Assembly: GCF_000143415.4 (NCBI RefSeq)
Contig: NW_003314262.1
Coordinates: forward strand, 1,167,960-1,231,959
Direction of reading: 5' to 3'
Origin: Selaginella moellendorffii
Lineage: Eukaryota; Streptophyta; Lycopodiopsida; Selaginellales; Selaginellaceae
Length of the DNA: 64,000 nt
Shown: positions 1 through 11,300 of the stretch, piece after piece
Position numbering within the stretch: position 1 is the stretch's first letter
Layout: every line of letters starts with the position of its first letter
Made by a program: the position numbers and the translations under genes
Notes under the pieces: model-generated
Told to the model about the DNA's origin: nothing
What the model saw: only the letters and a program-made list of their open reading frames with translations
Databases searched by the model: none

Positions 1-1039
1 AATTATTGTTGATATAAAATGATTTACCATTCTTCGGGATAGTAGATTACTTCTTTGATGATAATTATGCATTTCTTTATTGATAGGATGATTGATGATC
101 TTTTATGATAATTAGTTGTGTTATTTAATAGTTTATGGCTTTTTGCATTACTATATATTCTTAATAGTTTGCTCTGGATTTGTCTCTTGGGTTTGAGACA
201 TCAATAAGATGTGGCTGATGCTTACTTGAGCAACTCTGGTTCCTTGGTATTGTTGACTGTGATTTATTTAAATTGGTTACTGTGATAATTAACATAAACG
301 AGTGTTTGTTAATTTTACTGCATTCAATTTGTTCTGTTAATTGTTGATACAATTGGTTATGATAGATTCAATATTATTTTCCTTTTCTTCGAATGATACA
401 CTTGCAAGAATTTTTCTTGCAAGTCGATGATATTTTATATTCTTGTAGTTTTCTTTCGTAAGTTGTTTGGCATGCTATCTACAATCTTTGGTAGTTAAGT
501 TTTATCATTGAGTATTCTTGATGGCACACTTGCTATTGAATTTTGTTAGATGGTGAAAATGATAACTTATATGAAATACTTTTGTGTTCTAATCTAAGAT
601 TTATTCACTAATAATTAAGTCTATAAGATATCATCATCTTTGACTTCGATATTGTCCAATTATTGATCTTTGAGTTTGGGCCAATATAGGCAAATTAGCT
701 TCGGCACTTCATGTGCATAATAAAATTTTTAGTCATGGGGTAACTACTGTCAACTGGTCACATCATCCACTTCTCTCGATGTTCCTTATTTCATAAGGCA
801 TGACCATGTAAACAACTCACTATCTGTATACAGTAGTTTATCTAAACCTTACCGACGAGTTTGGTTTCTTTGCTTAGGAGGGTTGGGGCCTTTGGCTTTT
901 CTCTCTATGTTCCTATAGGAAGGGGCGTATCACACTTTTGTAAGTTGGGTGACAGCCAGAGCAACAAGGGTGGCTAACTCCATTGGTCATTTCCTTGTTG
1001 GCGACGGCCGAATAGGTCTGAGTTGGTAATGCATTTGCG
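1..1039. other. AT-rich non-coding flank
   Basis: AT-rich sequence with stops in every frame. I recognise no gene, RNA or element here. The right end (about 840-1039) becomes GC-richer and may already belong to the LTR element that follows, whose left edge I cannot fix. Confidence 0.5.
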
Positions 1040-1059
1040 TTAGAAAAAGAGGTTATTGT

Positions 1060-2811
1060 GAGACACAAAATCCCTAGGCCCCAAAGTGGAGCCGGAAGGG
1101 TGCCACATGGTAGTGGCCGAAGCGAAAGCCAAACGAGCGTAACATGTTTGGACTAAAAGCTCCGACTTGAAAGGTCGAGAGCGGGAGTGGAACTCCCAAC
1201 AAAGGGCTTGAGGAACAAGAATGAAGTGAGCAATAAGCGAGGCTCCAAAAGGGGGCCCAAAAGGACCAACACATGACACGTGGAAGTGTCCGAGATGGAG
1301 TCCGAGATGGACCCAAGTTGGAGTCCGAGATGGAGTCCGAGGTGGACCCGAGATGGAGTCCGAGGTGGAGCCCGAGATGGAGTCCGAGGTGGAGTCCAAG
1401 ATGGACACGAGTTGGAGTCTGAGGTGGAGTCCAAGATGGACCCGAGGTGGAGTCCGAGATGGAGTCCGAGGTAGACCCGAGATGGAGTCTGAGATGGAGT
1501 CCGAGAAGGACTTGAGATGGAGTCCAAGATGGACCCGAGATGGAGTCCGAGATGGACCCGAGATGGAGTCTGAGATGGACCCAAGATGGAGTCCGAGATG
1601 GAGTCTGAGATGGACCCGAGATGGAGTCCGAGATGGAGTTCGAGATGGACCGAGATGGAGTCTGAGATTGAGTCCGAGATGGACCCGAGATGGAATCCAA
1701 GATGGAGTCCGAGAAGGACCCGAGATGGAGTCCGAGGTCAAGATCGAGACCGGGACTGAGACTGAGACCGGGATTGAGACTGAGACCGAGACCGAGACTG
1801 AGACCGGGACCGAGACCGAGACCGAGACCGAGCCCGAGCCCGAGCCCGAGTCCGAGTCCGAGTCCGAGTCCGAGTTCGAGTCTGAGAGGGTGAAAGCCCA
1901 AAGCATTCATCTCCCAGACCCTGGGGGGTTTGGTGAGCTCCAAAAGTATAGTAAGGGGGAGGACTGTAGTGGAGCCAGTTTGGCCAGGAAAGGCCAGTTT
2001 GGCCCAGGAAGGCTGTATCCAGTGTTGGGTGATGAGCTGCCCATTGGGAAGTCCAAGACTAGAGTGAACACGGACCGACAAGCGGGGTAGCTTGGTGAAG
2101 TGTTCAAGAGCCGTCTCTAGTTTCCCCGGGAGATCGACTGGCCGATGCTCCCAGTCCAAGTGTGGGTGGCACTACCTACTTGGATACCAGGCGTGGCTCA
2201 ACAAAACCTCGCTCTAAGCCCATGGCTAGAGCACCTAAAGGCGGAAGGCGGGGAGAGTACCCATGAGGCCCGCGTAGGGCCACGATGTTCCGAAATGTTG
2301 TCCCAAAGTCCTAGACTGTGGAAAGGAAGAGGAGTAGTCCTTTGGAGTAGAGACTAAGGATACAGTCATGTGGCGAGGAAGTCCCAGAGGACCGTGGGAC
2401 TTAATGGTGACCGGAAAAGGGATATTGGGGAAGGCTATTCCCCATGTTTGTGGGCATCCTAAGGATGCTAAGGAGTGGATCTGGGATGATCATTCATGGA
2501 CGGATAGCCCAGTCTTGGAGAGACGGGATTGCAATGCAGGTGGTGTTAGACTACCGATGTGACCAAGGTGAATGAGCATGGCCTAGCATAACGGGCTCAT
2601 ATATCGGTGGTACCTTGGGGTGTCAGTCATGGGATTGGACACGTGGAGCACTTGGACCAAGTGCAAAGGTTGAGTGGCATGGATGCCATTCTCGGGGCTA
2701 GCAAGCCCCAAGTCCTGAATGGGACTTGTGGAGGTTGTGAATGAGACTCCTCCAAGTGGTCGGAGGTGTGGTTAAGTGACTAAACTAGGGTGGAAAAATT
2801 AGTCGCTTACA
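1060..2811 (+). repeat. LTR copy 1 (5' LTR)
   Basis: It contains an internal tandem array, then a conserved block (GTGAAAGCCCAAAGC, then a GGGGGGTTTGGTGAGCTCC block), and ends TTAGTCGCTTACA. The same order of blocks occurs at 6078-7623 and, reversed, at 19786-21110. The left edge is uncertain. It is called the 5' LTR because a primer-binding-like sequence lies directly after it. Confidence 0.6.
1285..1888 (+). repeat. LTR-internal tandem array, 6/12-bp period
   Basis: About 600 bp of variants of GAGATGGAGTCC / GAGATGGACCC, shifting to GAGACC and then GAGTCC units toward the right end. Every unit is a multiple or near-multiple of 6 bp, so all frames stay open and produce long low-complexity ORFs. 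Those ORFs (runs of ESEME, GLGLGL or SDSISG) are a property of the repeat and I do not regard them as proteins. Confidence 0.85.
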
Positions 2812-2826
2812 ATTTAGTATTGGAGT
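2812..2826 (+). other. Decayed primer-binding-like site
   Basis: The 15 bases after the LTR end resemble the initiator-Met tRNA primer site common in plant LTR elements (ATTTGGTATCAGAGC), differing at a few positions. It starts exactly at the LTR boundary, which fixes the element orientation as plus. The match is by eye. Confidence 0.45.
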
Positions 2827-5800
2827 TGTTCCTTAGTCTGACTTTTATTGGTGCTCAAGTATATCACCATTGACATTGGCATTGGAAGGTCCTAGGAGTG
2901 GGCCTATCCTTGAGGAGTAGCATGTCGAGACGACATGGCTCTCCACTCACAGAGAGTTGAGGATGTGATCCAGATAAGCGTTTGACTTAGCAAATTGGCA
3001 AATATAATTGTGGTAAACAACTATAGTTGGGATCACGGGGAAGATAGGGACTCCAAAAGAATAAAGGAGTCACAAGATTACCCTTATATAGTTGAGGTTG
3101 ATGCTCATGAATTTGAGACCAGAATTAATAACCGTGAAAGGTTAAGTATGGAAGAGGACTCAAGTCTTTGAAATGGTAGCCGGGGCTACCTTTAATAAAT
3201 GCTGGAACAACCTAAGGAGTTGGGGGGTGTACTTAGAGATGAGTTGGTATTCTCATCACATGGACAAGTAGTCCTAAGGGGCAAAGGTTGCCCCTAGAGA
3301 ACAAAATAAAGTGTCAGAGTAACACTTGTGAAAATAGTCCTTGTGAGTAGGACATGAATACAAGAAGTTGTATTCCAATGAGCTGGTGCCTCACAAGTAA
3401 GACCTTACGGGTCTGTGGATTAACCAAGTCCAAAATTGTTGGATGACTCAAGTAGAGTCAAAGAATGGTCTTAAAGGATTGATAGAAGCATTTGGACTGA
3501 GGTGTGTTGTACCCCATGAAGGATGGGGGGGATCATAGAATCCAAGAATGAGAGCAGAGGGTATCTCATCGATGGCAGAATGTGCCATGCTAAAGTCATG
3601 GGAAAGGCGTTCCCCAAAAAAGAAAGCAACTTTGGCTTAGAGTTGTGTGTGCACTATGGTGCAGTGCTAACTAATAGTTGGCAAAAAAACAAACGACTGT
3701 TTTAGACTTGGCAAAGACCTAGACACAAGTAAGAAGTGTCATAGAGGTAGGCTCATGGAGCCGATGGTGTAGAGACACCAAATGTGCCAAGGTGCAATAC
3801 CTTGAGGTTATGTTGGTGAGTTCATGAGAACCTCTTGCCAAGGGAATCCCAATGGAAATGGGAATGGCATGGCCTAAGCTGTAAGGCATGCAGTTGGAGT
3901 GTGGTGACCTAGATAATGATGGAGGTGTGGAAGCACCAAGCAATGAGTTGTAGAACTTGACAACTATGGGGTAACTAAGCAAGAGGTGCAAGATAATTGG
4001 TTAAACGGGTAGAAGGTAACTACCCAAGACTTCTTGATGGCATAAAGAAGTTAAATATACCTTTACGAGGGATAAATTGCTTATGTTACGATATAATAAG
4101 TCAATGTCGTAAATGGGAATGCTCATTGTCAGGAGGCCATCATTGGAACACCCAAACACTCTAGAACACCAAGAGGTGGTGTTTCGTGTTGCAAGGGCAA
4201 TGGATAAGGCCCAAGGGACTAAGTCTCTAACAAATAATGGATAGAAGGTGCTATCCAAATGTCCAAGGTTGTGGAGATAGGAGAAGACTGTCTATCCTAA
4301 TTGGAGAAAGCCAAAAATGGAATTTTGGCAAGGCTAGTGATGGGCATGTAAAGGCCCATAAGCAACAATGTAATCCCGGTGTGTGAGATTATAGGGTGAG
4401 TATACCCGGATTAAGGAACCACTCCCTAGGATATTAGGTAGGTTCATCCTTGAGAATACTTGCTAAGGCATGATGGAAAGTGCAAAGCTATCCTCTTGGT
4501 CTGGAGGAGAATGACCGAAGTAAAGGTGTGAAGCCAAAAGCAAGAAGTAAAGGGATAGAACCGAACCATAGGAATCGAAGGGCATAACCAAGGTTGGTTA
4601 TGCCAGCTGGGAGTGGAGAATCAAGTGGGGGCTCGAGGGTGTTGTTACTAGCAACCGTGATGCCATGGAAAGTCTAAAATATGGAATTGTCCATGTTAGA
4701 CTATATGGCAATTGGAAAGCTTGCGAAAAAGGAGGCCTTAGCAAGCTAAGGGACAGAGTTCCTTCAAAGTTCCCAAAGACGATATTAGGTAACTTAGTAC
4801 CTAGAAAGGCCAAATGTAAATGGTTCATGGAACGTGCGAAATCAGAGTGGCACAGCAGAAGCGCGGTCTTGAAGCTTGCCATGAGGCAAGGCTATCAAGG
4901 TTAGGGAAGTAGTTCCCGAGTGTTTAAAGAGAGGGCTTTGAACAAAAGTCGATGGTCAAGGACTTTCACGCTTGTGCAGGAACCATGTTACAGTGGTCGG
5001 AGGACTCACCAAGCAAGATTGGCAAGTCAGGGGAACAAATACCCTAGTTGAAGGTGATAACTTCAGAAAAGGTGGGCCATGGGGCCAAGCATGGAGGAGT
5101 CCATGCATGATCATAGACGTGTCAACTAAGGGGACTTGGCAGTGTGGAGGAACTAGGTTCCTAAGCTGTGATCTATAGCGTGCTTTAAGTATAAGTTGGT
5201 GCACCGGCGTGGGGAGTCACGCTAGGCATCTGGGGTGATGCCGTCCGTAGATGCATATATGGAGGTTGGGTTCGAGTCCCAACCCTCTAATGCTTGGGTT
5301 CGAGTCCCAAATCACTAGGGCGTGGTGATGGTTTGGAATATGAGGACACTCATATTTTGGTGGTCATGGACTCTCAGTGAGGAGACTGGTTTGGGCACAC
5401 TGCCAAGCGAGAGATGCCTCGGAGTCGTGATGCACGGTTAGATTGCTTAAAGTGAAAGCTCGGCATATATAACTTGAACACTTTGGTGCAAAGGGCACCA
5501 AGGACGTGGTGAATGAGATGGGGACACCCAAGTCTTAGTTGCTATGGATCCTTGGCTGAAAGGGCTGGCTTGGGCGCACTGCCGAATGTGGGGGATGCCC
5601 CCAGGGTCATAGTCAACAACTTAGAAGGGTCTGGAAGACCTAGTTCCTATTGATAGACCTATTAAGGGGTCAAGATGAGATCACTAGGTGATCTTGTGGC
5701 TAAACAAGGACAAAGTCTTTGTTTGGGTTAAGGAATATGATTCCTAGTTCAAAGTGTTGATTTGAACTATTGATAAAGGTGTGGCTTGGTCAAGGTGACA

Positions 5801-6077
5801 AAGTGGGAAGAACACCTAAGGGAAATGAGCTATGTCAATGCTATGGCATAGTAAGTCCAAGGAAAGTAGTCTCTATAAAAGATCCAAGGGAGGTCTCAAA
5901 AAGTTGGGCCGTGGATAGAGCCCACGACAGAAAATGTTAAAGAGATGTACTAGGGGTGAACACCCTCTAGACTTGGCAAAGCAACGTGTTTGCTATGGAA
6001 CCGAAAGGAAACCTCAAAAATGAAGGTAGCAATCCTATGTTGTTGGGTGTAACAATCAAGGATAGGAGCAAAAGACT
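2827..6077 (+). other. Internal region of non-autonomous LTR element
   Basis: About 3.3 kb with only short ORFs, none resembling retroelement proteins. It holds two tRNA T-arm-like motifs at 5262-5312 and a partial internal duplication (about 5335-5425 and 5515-5625). The part from about 5200 to 5640 is homologous to the reverse complement of about 13640-13920, so both elements share their internal 3' region. Confidence 0.55.
5262..5312 (+). repeat. Pair of tRNA T-arm / Pol III B-box-like motifs
   Basis: GGTTCGAGTCC, a perfect Pol III B-box, occurs at 5269-5279 and again at 5297-5307. The first sits in a TTGGG/CCCAA stem with a 7-base loop, as in a tRNA T arm. The motif is conserved on the minus strand at 13831-13841. 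No full tRNA cloverleaf could be folded by eye, so this is called a tRNA-derived or B-box-like element and not a tRNA gene. Confidence 0.5.
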
Positions 6078-6489
6078 AGGGGCCCAAAAGGACCAACACA
6101 TGACACGTGGAAGTGTCCGAGATGGAGTCCGAGATGGACCCGAGTTGGAGTCCGAGATGGAGTCCGAGGTGGACTCGAGATGGAGTCCGAGGTGGACCTG
6201 AGATAGAGTCTGAGGTGGAGCCTGAGATGGAGTCCGAAGTGGATTCCGAGGTGGAGTCCGAGATGGACCCGAGGTGGAGCCCAAGATGGACCCGAGGTGG
6301 AGTCCAAGATGGAGTCCGAGATGGACCCGAGATGGAGTTCGAGATGGAGTCCGAGATGGATTCCGAGGTGGAGTCCGAGATAGACCCGAGGTGGAGTCCT
6401 AGATTGAGTCCGAGATGGACCTGAGATGGAATCCGAGATGGAGTCCAAGAAGGACCCGAGATGGAGTCCGAGGTCAAGACCGAGACCGG

Positions 6490-6520
<31 letters not shown>

Positions 6521-7623
6521 GCCGAGACCGAGACCGAGGCTGAGACCGAGACCGAGCCCGAGCCCGAGCCTGAGTTCGAGTCCAAGTCCGAGTCCGAGTC
6601 CAAGTCCGAGTCCGAGGTCGAGTCTGAGAGGGTGAAAGCCCAAAGCGTTCGTCTCCTAGACCCTGGGGGGTTTGGTGAGCTCCAAAAGTATAGTAAGGGG
6701 GAGGACTGCAGTGGAGCCAGTTTGGCCAGGAAAGGCCAATTTGGCCCAGGAAGGCTGTATCTAGTGTTGGGTGATGAGCTGCCCATTGGGAAGTCCAAGA
6801 CTAGAGTGAACACGGACCGACAAGCGGGGTAGCTTGGTGAAGTGTTCAAGAGCCGGCTCTAGTTTCCCCGGGAGATCGATTGGCCGATACTCCTAGTCCA
6901 AGTGTGGGTGGCACTACCTACTTGGATACCAGGCGTGGCTCAACGGAACCTCGCTCTAAGGCCATGGCTAGAGCACCTAAAGGTGGAAGGCGGGGAGAGT
7001 ACCCATGAGGCCCGCATAGGGCCATGGTGTTCCGAAATATTGTCCCAAAGTCCTAGACTGTGGAAAGGAAGAGGAGTAGTCCTTTGGAGTAGAGACCAAG
7101 GATACAGTTGTGTGGCGAGGAAGTCCCAGAGGACTGTGGGACTTAGTGGTCCGGCCTGTGGGCCTTGATCCAGTGGCAGTGTTGGCAAACACGGCCATGA
7201 GTAGATAGGGACTTGGTGGGGACCGGAAAAGGGATATTGGGGAAGGCTATTCCCCATGTCTGTGGGCATCCTAAGGATGCTAAGAAGTGGATCTGGGATG
7301 ATCACTCATGGACGGATGGCCCAGTGTTGGAGAGATGGGATTGCAATGTAGGTGGTGTTAGACCACTGATATGACCAAGGTTAATGAGCATGGCCTAGTG
7401 TAATGGGCTCATATATTGGTGGTACCTTGGAGTGTCAGTCATGGGATCGGACACGTAGAGCACTTGGACCAAGTGCAAAGGTTGAGTGGCATGGATGCCA
7501 TTCTCGGGGCTAGCAAGCCCCAAGTCCTTAATGGGACTTATGGAGGTTGTGAATGAGACTCCTCCAAGTGGTCGGAGGTGTGGTTAAGTGACTAAAGTAG
7601 GGTGGAAAAATTAGTCGCTTACA
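6078..7623 (+). repeat. LTR copy 2 (3' LTR)
   Basis: Direct repeat of 1252-2811. It includes a shorter version of the 6-bp-period array (about 6112-6635) and the same terminal ...GTCGCTTACA. Relative to copy 1 it has a roughly 60-bp insertion near 7145-7210 (GGTCCGGCCTGTGGGCC...) and many substitutions, so the element is old. Confidence 0.6.
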
Positions 7624-7765
7624 CTTATCTCATACCTCATTTAAGTTGGTGCATTTATCACACAGTATGAATACCATGAACTTTTTCTAGAATTGTTTCC
7701 TTGGCAGTGTTCTAGACTAAAGTATACATTGACAAGGACATTGATCTTCCTTAAGGGGGGGAGAG

Positions 7766-8307
7766 TGTTGTGAATATAACTTTAAGTATCGAAAGTTATT
7801 TGTTAGCTAGTCCTTTCGGATATTCTTTCTTTACTACCACAAAGGTAGGAAGCCCATATTGCTAATCCCTTTTTCAGTTTCCATCTAAGCTAGTTGAGAA
7901 ACTGATCTTCGCATATGCACTTAACCAGATGAACATAAGGACAAAATTCCTAAATGCTATTGGTAAACATACTTATGTTAGAAAGCCCCCTTTTTGCCAC
8001 TAAATTCCTTACCATTACTAATTTCCTAAGCCATTATTCTAGCCATTATTTTAGCCATTACCCAATGGCTTCCTTTGAGATTGATTCCTATTCTTTGGGT
8101 AGTCCATACAACTTGGGTAACATGAACTATCAATTTGGGAGCTTAGAACTAATGGTTTTGATTCTTTCATTTGTATTATAAAGGCTTAATAGCTGTTGTA
8201 AAAACTTGTCTACAATCAACACTAGTCTTGGGCCTAGCTTTCCCTTGACTTTTCTTATTTTCTCGATTCCCCTTTGTTTTCCTTGATTTTGGAGTTGGTT
8301 CCTAACA
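7766..8307 (+). repeat. Putative LTR of a gypsy element, with upstream purine tract
   Basis: A purine tract (AAGGGGGGGAGAG, about 7753-7765) is directly followed by TGTTGTGAATATAAC, the usual junction between polypurine tract and 3' LTR. The sequence then runs to ...GGTTCCTAACA near 8307, and a TATA-like TATTATAAAGG sits at about 8173-8184. Gag-like sequence starts just downstream. It may be the left LTR of the following chromovirus, or the 3' LTR of an earlier insertion. No second copy was found to prove the edges. Confidence 0.45.
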
Positions 8308-11300
8308 ATTTGATTGTGCAACCATCAAGATGCGACAACTTTTGCAAGGTTCTCATCCCACTTCTGTCTATGCCGCTGATTTTCAACTCCTCACCCTTGA
8401 CACATTGTGGAAAAATCAAGCACTGGTGGATCAGTTTTGATTTGGCCTCTACAACGACGTCAAGGACCTATTGATCACAATGGAAGACCCAAAAAATCTC
8501 AACAACGCCATTGAGAAGGCAGTAAAGTATGACAATCAGCTGTTCAAATGGCATCATGGACCACACCACCATTTCTCTTCTCTAACACCTTGTCTAGCCA
8601 TCACAACTCCCACCTCGACACCCTCTACAGCAACTCCAATGGAGATTGACATCCCACCTCCACTTTTCTTTCCATTCCATTCTTATTTGCAACCATAATC
8701 TTCATCAACTTCCACCTTTCTGCAACTCTAAGGATTCCCGATTCTTGATCACCAATGTTGTATACTACGGTTCTATTGGACTCTAGAGCAACTTCATATT
8801 TCATGGACAAATCTTTTATCCAGCAGCATCAAATCCCCATCTCAACATTTGTTCATGCCACTCAAATTGTTGAAGGCATTGGAGGCCATGTTGTTTCTCC
8901 TCCAACAAGGCTTCGGGCCACAATTCCTCTCTGAGTTTAAGTGTGGGATCTTTGCATTGATGTTGAATTCAAGATCATCTCTAGCAAGCACATTGTTGTG
9001 GTTCTTGGGCTCCCGTGGTTCTATCTTCACAACCCACGGATCGACTAGGAACATTTACGGCTTGCTCCATGGCCCTCAACTCTTGTTGCCAATTCGAGCT
9101 CGGGTTGGCATCCACATCTGCACTAAAGGGTTGGGGTCCTGCTGTACTCAGTTGTGCAGCCAGCAGGTCACTAGCGCTCAACACTCCTTCAACAGGGACC
9201 CATGGAACAGCCATTGCCAAAGGTGCTGCCGGCAACCCATGGCCTGACTATCCATTGTCAGTGGTTATACAACACTTTTCTCTAGATCCATCAGCAAATA
9301 AGTCATGTCTCTCACTCCATTTCACCCCTCCATTACGTTTTCCATCCATTGGCAAGTCAATTGTTTTCCCTTCCCGTCCAGCCATTTCACTGCCATTATC
9401 AAACCCTCAACCCATTCTTGACTTTAGCCCACATCCTTTGTCCATTTCTGCCATCACCATGAAAGAGTTAGTCCACAAGTCTGAACTTCTTCAGTTTTTT
9501 GCTTTGATTGTTAATCCTATTTTTTATTCCATTGAGTCAACTATTTGCTTACTAGCAAAGTATCAGGATTTCCAAGATGTTTTTGACAAGAGAAAAGCTA
9601 GTGGTTTGCCTCCTCACCATCCTTATGATTGTGCTGTGAGTTACAAAAGGGTGCTCAGCCCCTATGGGGGCCCATCTACAATCTCTTGCCATTGGAGTTG
9701 GCTGCCCTCAAGGAGTATGTAGTCTCCAATCTAGAATTTGGCTTCATCCAACACTCTAAGTCACTTGCGGGGGCTCCCATCCTCTTTGTCAAGAAGAAGG
9801 ACAGCACCTTATGGCTGGTGGTTGACTACCACTGCCTCAACAAAGTCACCATGCAGAATCGGTACCCATTGCCTTTGATCTTGGAGTTGCTGGAACAGCT
9901 GGGTGGGGCTTGTTTCCAAGATTGATCTTCAAGGAGCTTACAATTTCATCAGGATCAAGCTTGGGGATGAGTGGAAGACAATTTTCTGAAGCCATTATGG
10001 CCATTTCAAGTATATGGTGATGCCATTTGGTCTTACCAATGCCTCTACCATTTTTCAACATTTGGCAAATAACATTTTTAAGGAGTTTTTGGATCAGTTT
10101 ATGGTTGTTTATCTTGTTTATCTTATCTCTCGCACTCAAGAGTAGCATGATCAGCGTGTATGGCAAGTGTTGGCCAAGCTCTAGGAACACAGCCTTTACA
10201 CAAAGCTTGAGAAGTGTTTCTTTGATCGGGATTCCATTGAGTATTTGGGGTACATTGTGTCTCCACAAGGGGTTGCAATGGATCCTACCAAGGTAAAAAC
10301 GATCCAGGAACGGGAGGTACTGAAGACTATCACCGACATGCAATGTTTTTTGGGTTTCGCTAACTTTTACCATAAGTTCATTGACAGGTACTCTGACCTA
10401 GTGTTGCCAATAACAGCTCTGACGCGCAAGGACATGCCATTCCAGTGGTCCCTGGCTGCCCAATTGTCATTCAACTCCCTCAATGTGGCTTTTGTTTCGG
10501 CCCCGGTTCTCATCCATGCAGATCTTAGCAAGCCATTCTTTGTTGAGGCTGATGCATTTGATTTTGCCTTGGCTGTAGCCATTTCTCAGCTTGGTGATGA
10601 TGAGAAGCTTCATCTGGTCACATTCCATTCCCGAAAGTTCCATGCAGCTGAGATCAACTATAGGATCCATGACAAGGAGCTCCTTGCCATTGTAAACTCA
10701 GTCCATGAGTGGTGCCATTTCCTAGAGGGCACTGTGCATCAGATCACCATGTGGATGGATCATAAGAACTTGGAGTTCTCTTCAACTTGGGTTTTGAGCC
10801 ATCAACAAGTACGGTGGGCTCAACTTCTCTCTTGATTTGATTTCGTTATCCATTATAGGCCAAGAAAGCAACAAGGGTTGATAGATGCTCTTTCCCATTG
10901 GTCCTACCTCAACCTCCAACCTAGTGACCCAGCCTTCAACCACTAGAACCAGGTTCTTCTAGGGCCAGACCGGCTCCAGCTTTTGGCCATCTCAATGGCT
11001 CCATTGGATCTAACTATTACAGTGGCCATTCGACATGATCTTCAATTGGATGACTTTGCTCTGGATGTATTTCCTCATCTTCAACCTGGTTATCCTCCTT
11101 CTTCTGCCTGCACCGGGCTCGACAACTTCACCTTGTTGGATGACATCTTGTACCACAATGACCAACTGTATGTTCTTGCTAGTGATGTTTGATGGCTTGT
11201 TTTTCAATGGTGACATGATGATCAAGTAGCTGGCCATTACAGTGAGCATAAGACTTTTTAGTTGGTTTCCAAGGATTATTGATGGCCAAAGATGCAGGAG

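Larger units (their letters stand above)
1040..7623 (+). mobile_element. Non-autonomous LTR retrotransposon-like element
   Basis: Two long direct repeats (about 1252-2811 and 6078-7623) match closely along their length and both end in the same ...GTCGCTTACA. They flank about 3.3 kb with no gag, protease, RT or integrase reading frame. A decayed primer-binding-like site follows the left repeat. This is the layout of a large non-autonomous LTR element. The left repeat continues upstream to at least 1060, in sequence also present in the reversed copy near 21 kb, but the right repeat lacks that part. It is therefore truncated or rearranged. Target-site duplications were not identified. Confidence 0.6.

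Noticed and set aside
1285-1888. CRISPR-like array
   Set aside because: Units are contiguous, degenerate and have no unique spacers. This is a minisatellite in a eukaryotic LTR.
1040-2159. Long ORFs on both strands (up to 361 codons) over the tandem array
   Set aside because: They are open only because the repeat unit is a multiple of 3 without stops in any frame. The composition is pure repeat, and the same happens at 6.1-6.8 kb.
5262-5312. A functional tRNA gene
   Set aside because: The T arm is perfect, but I could not form the acceptor, D and anticodon stems.
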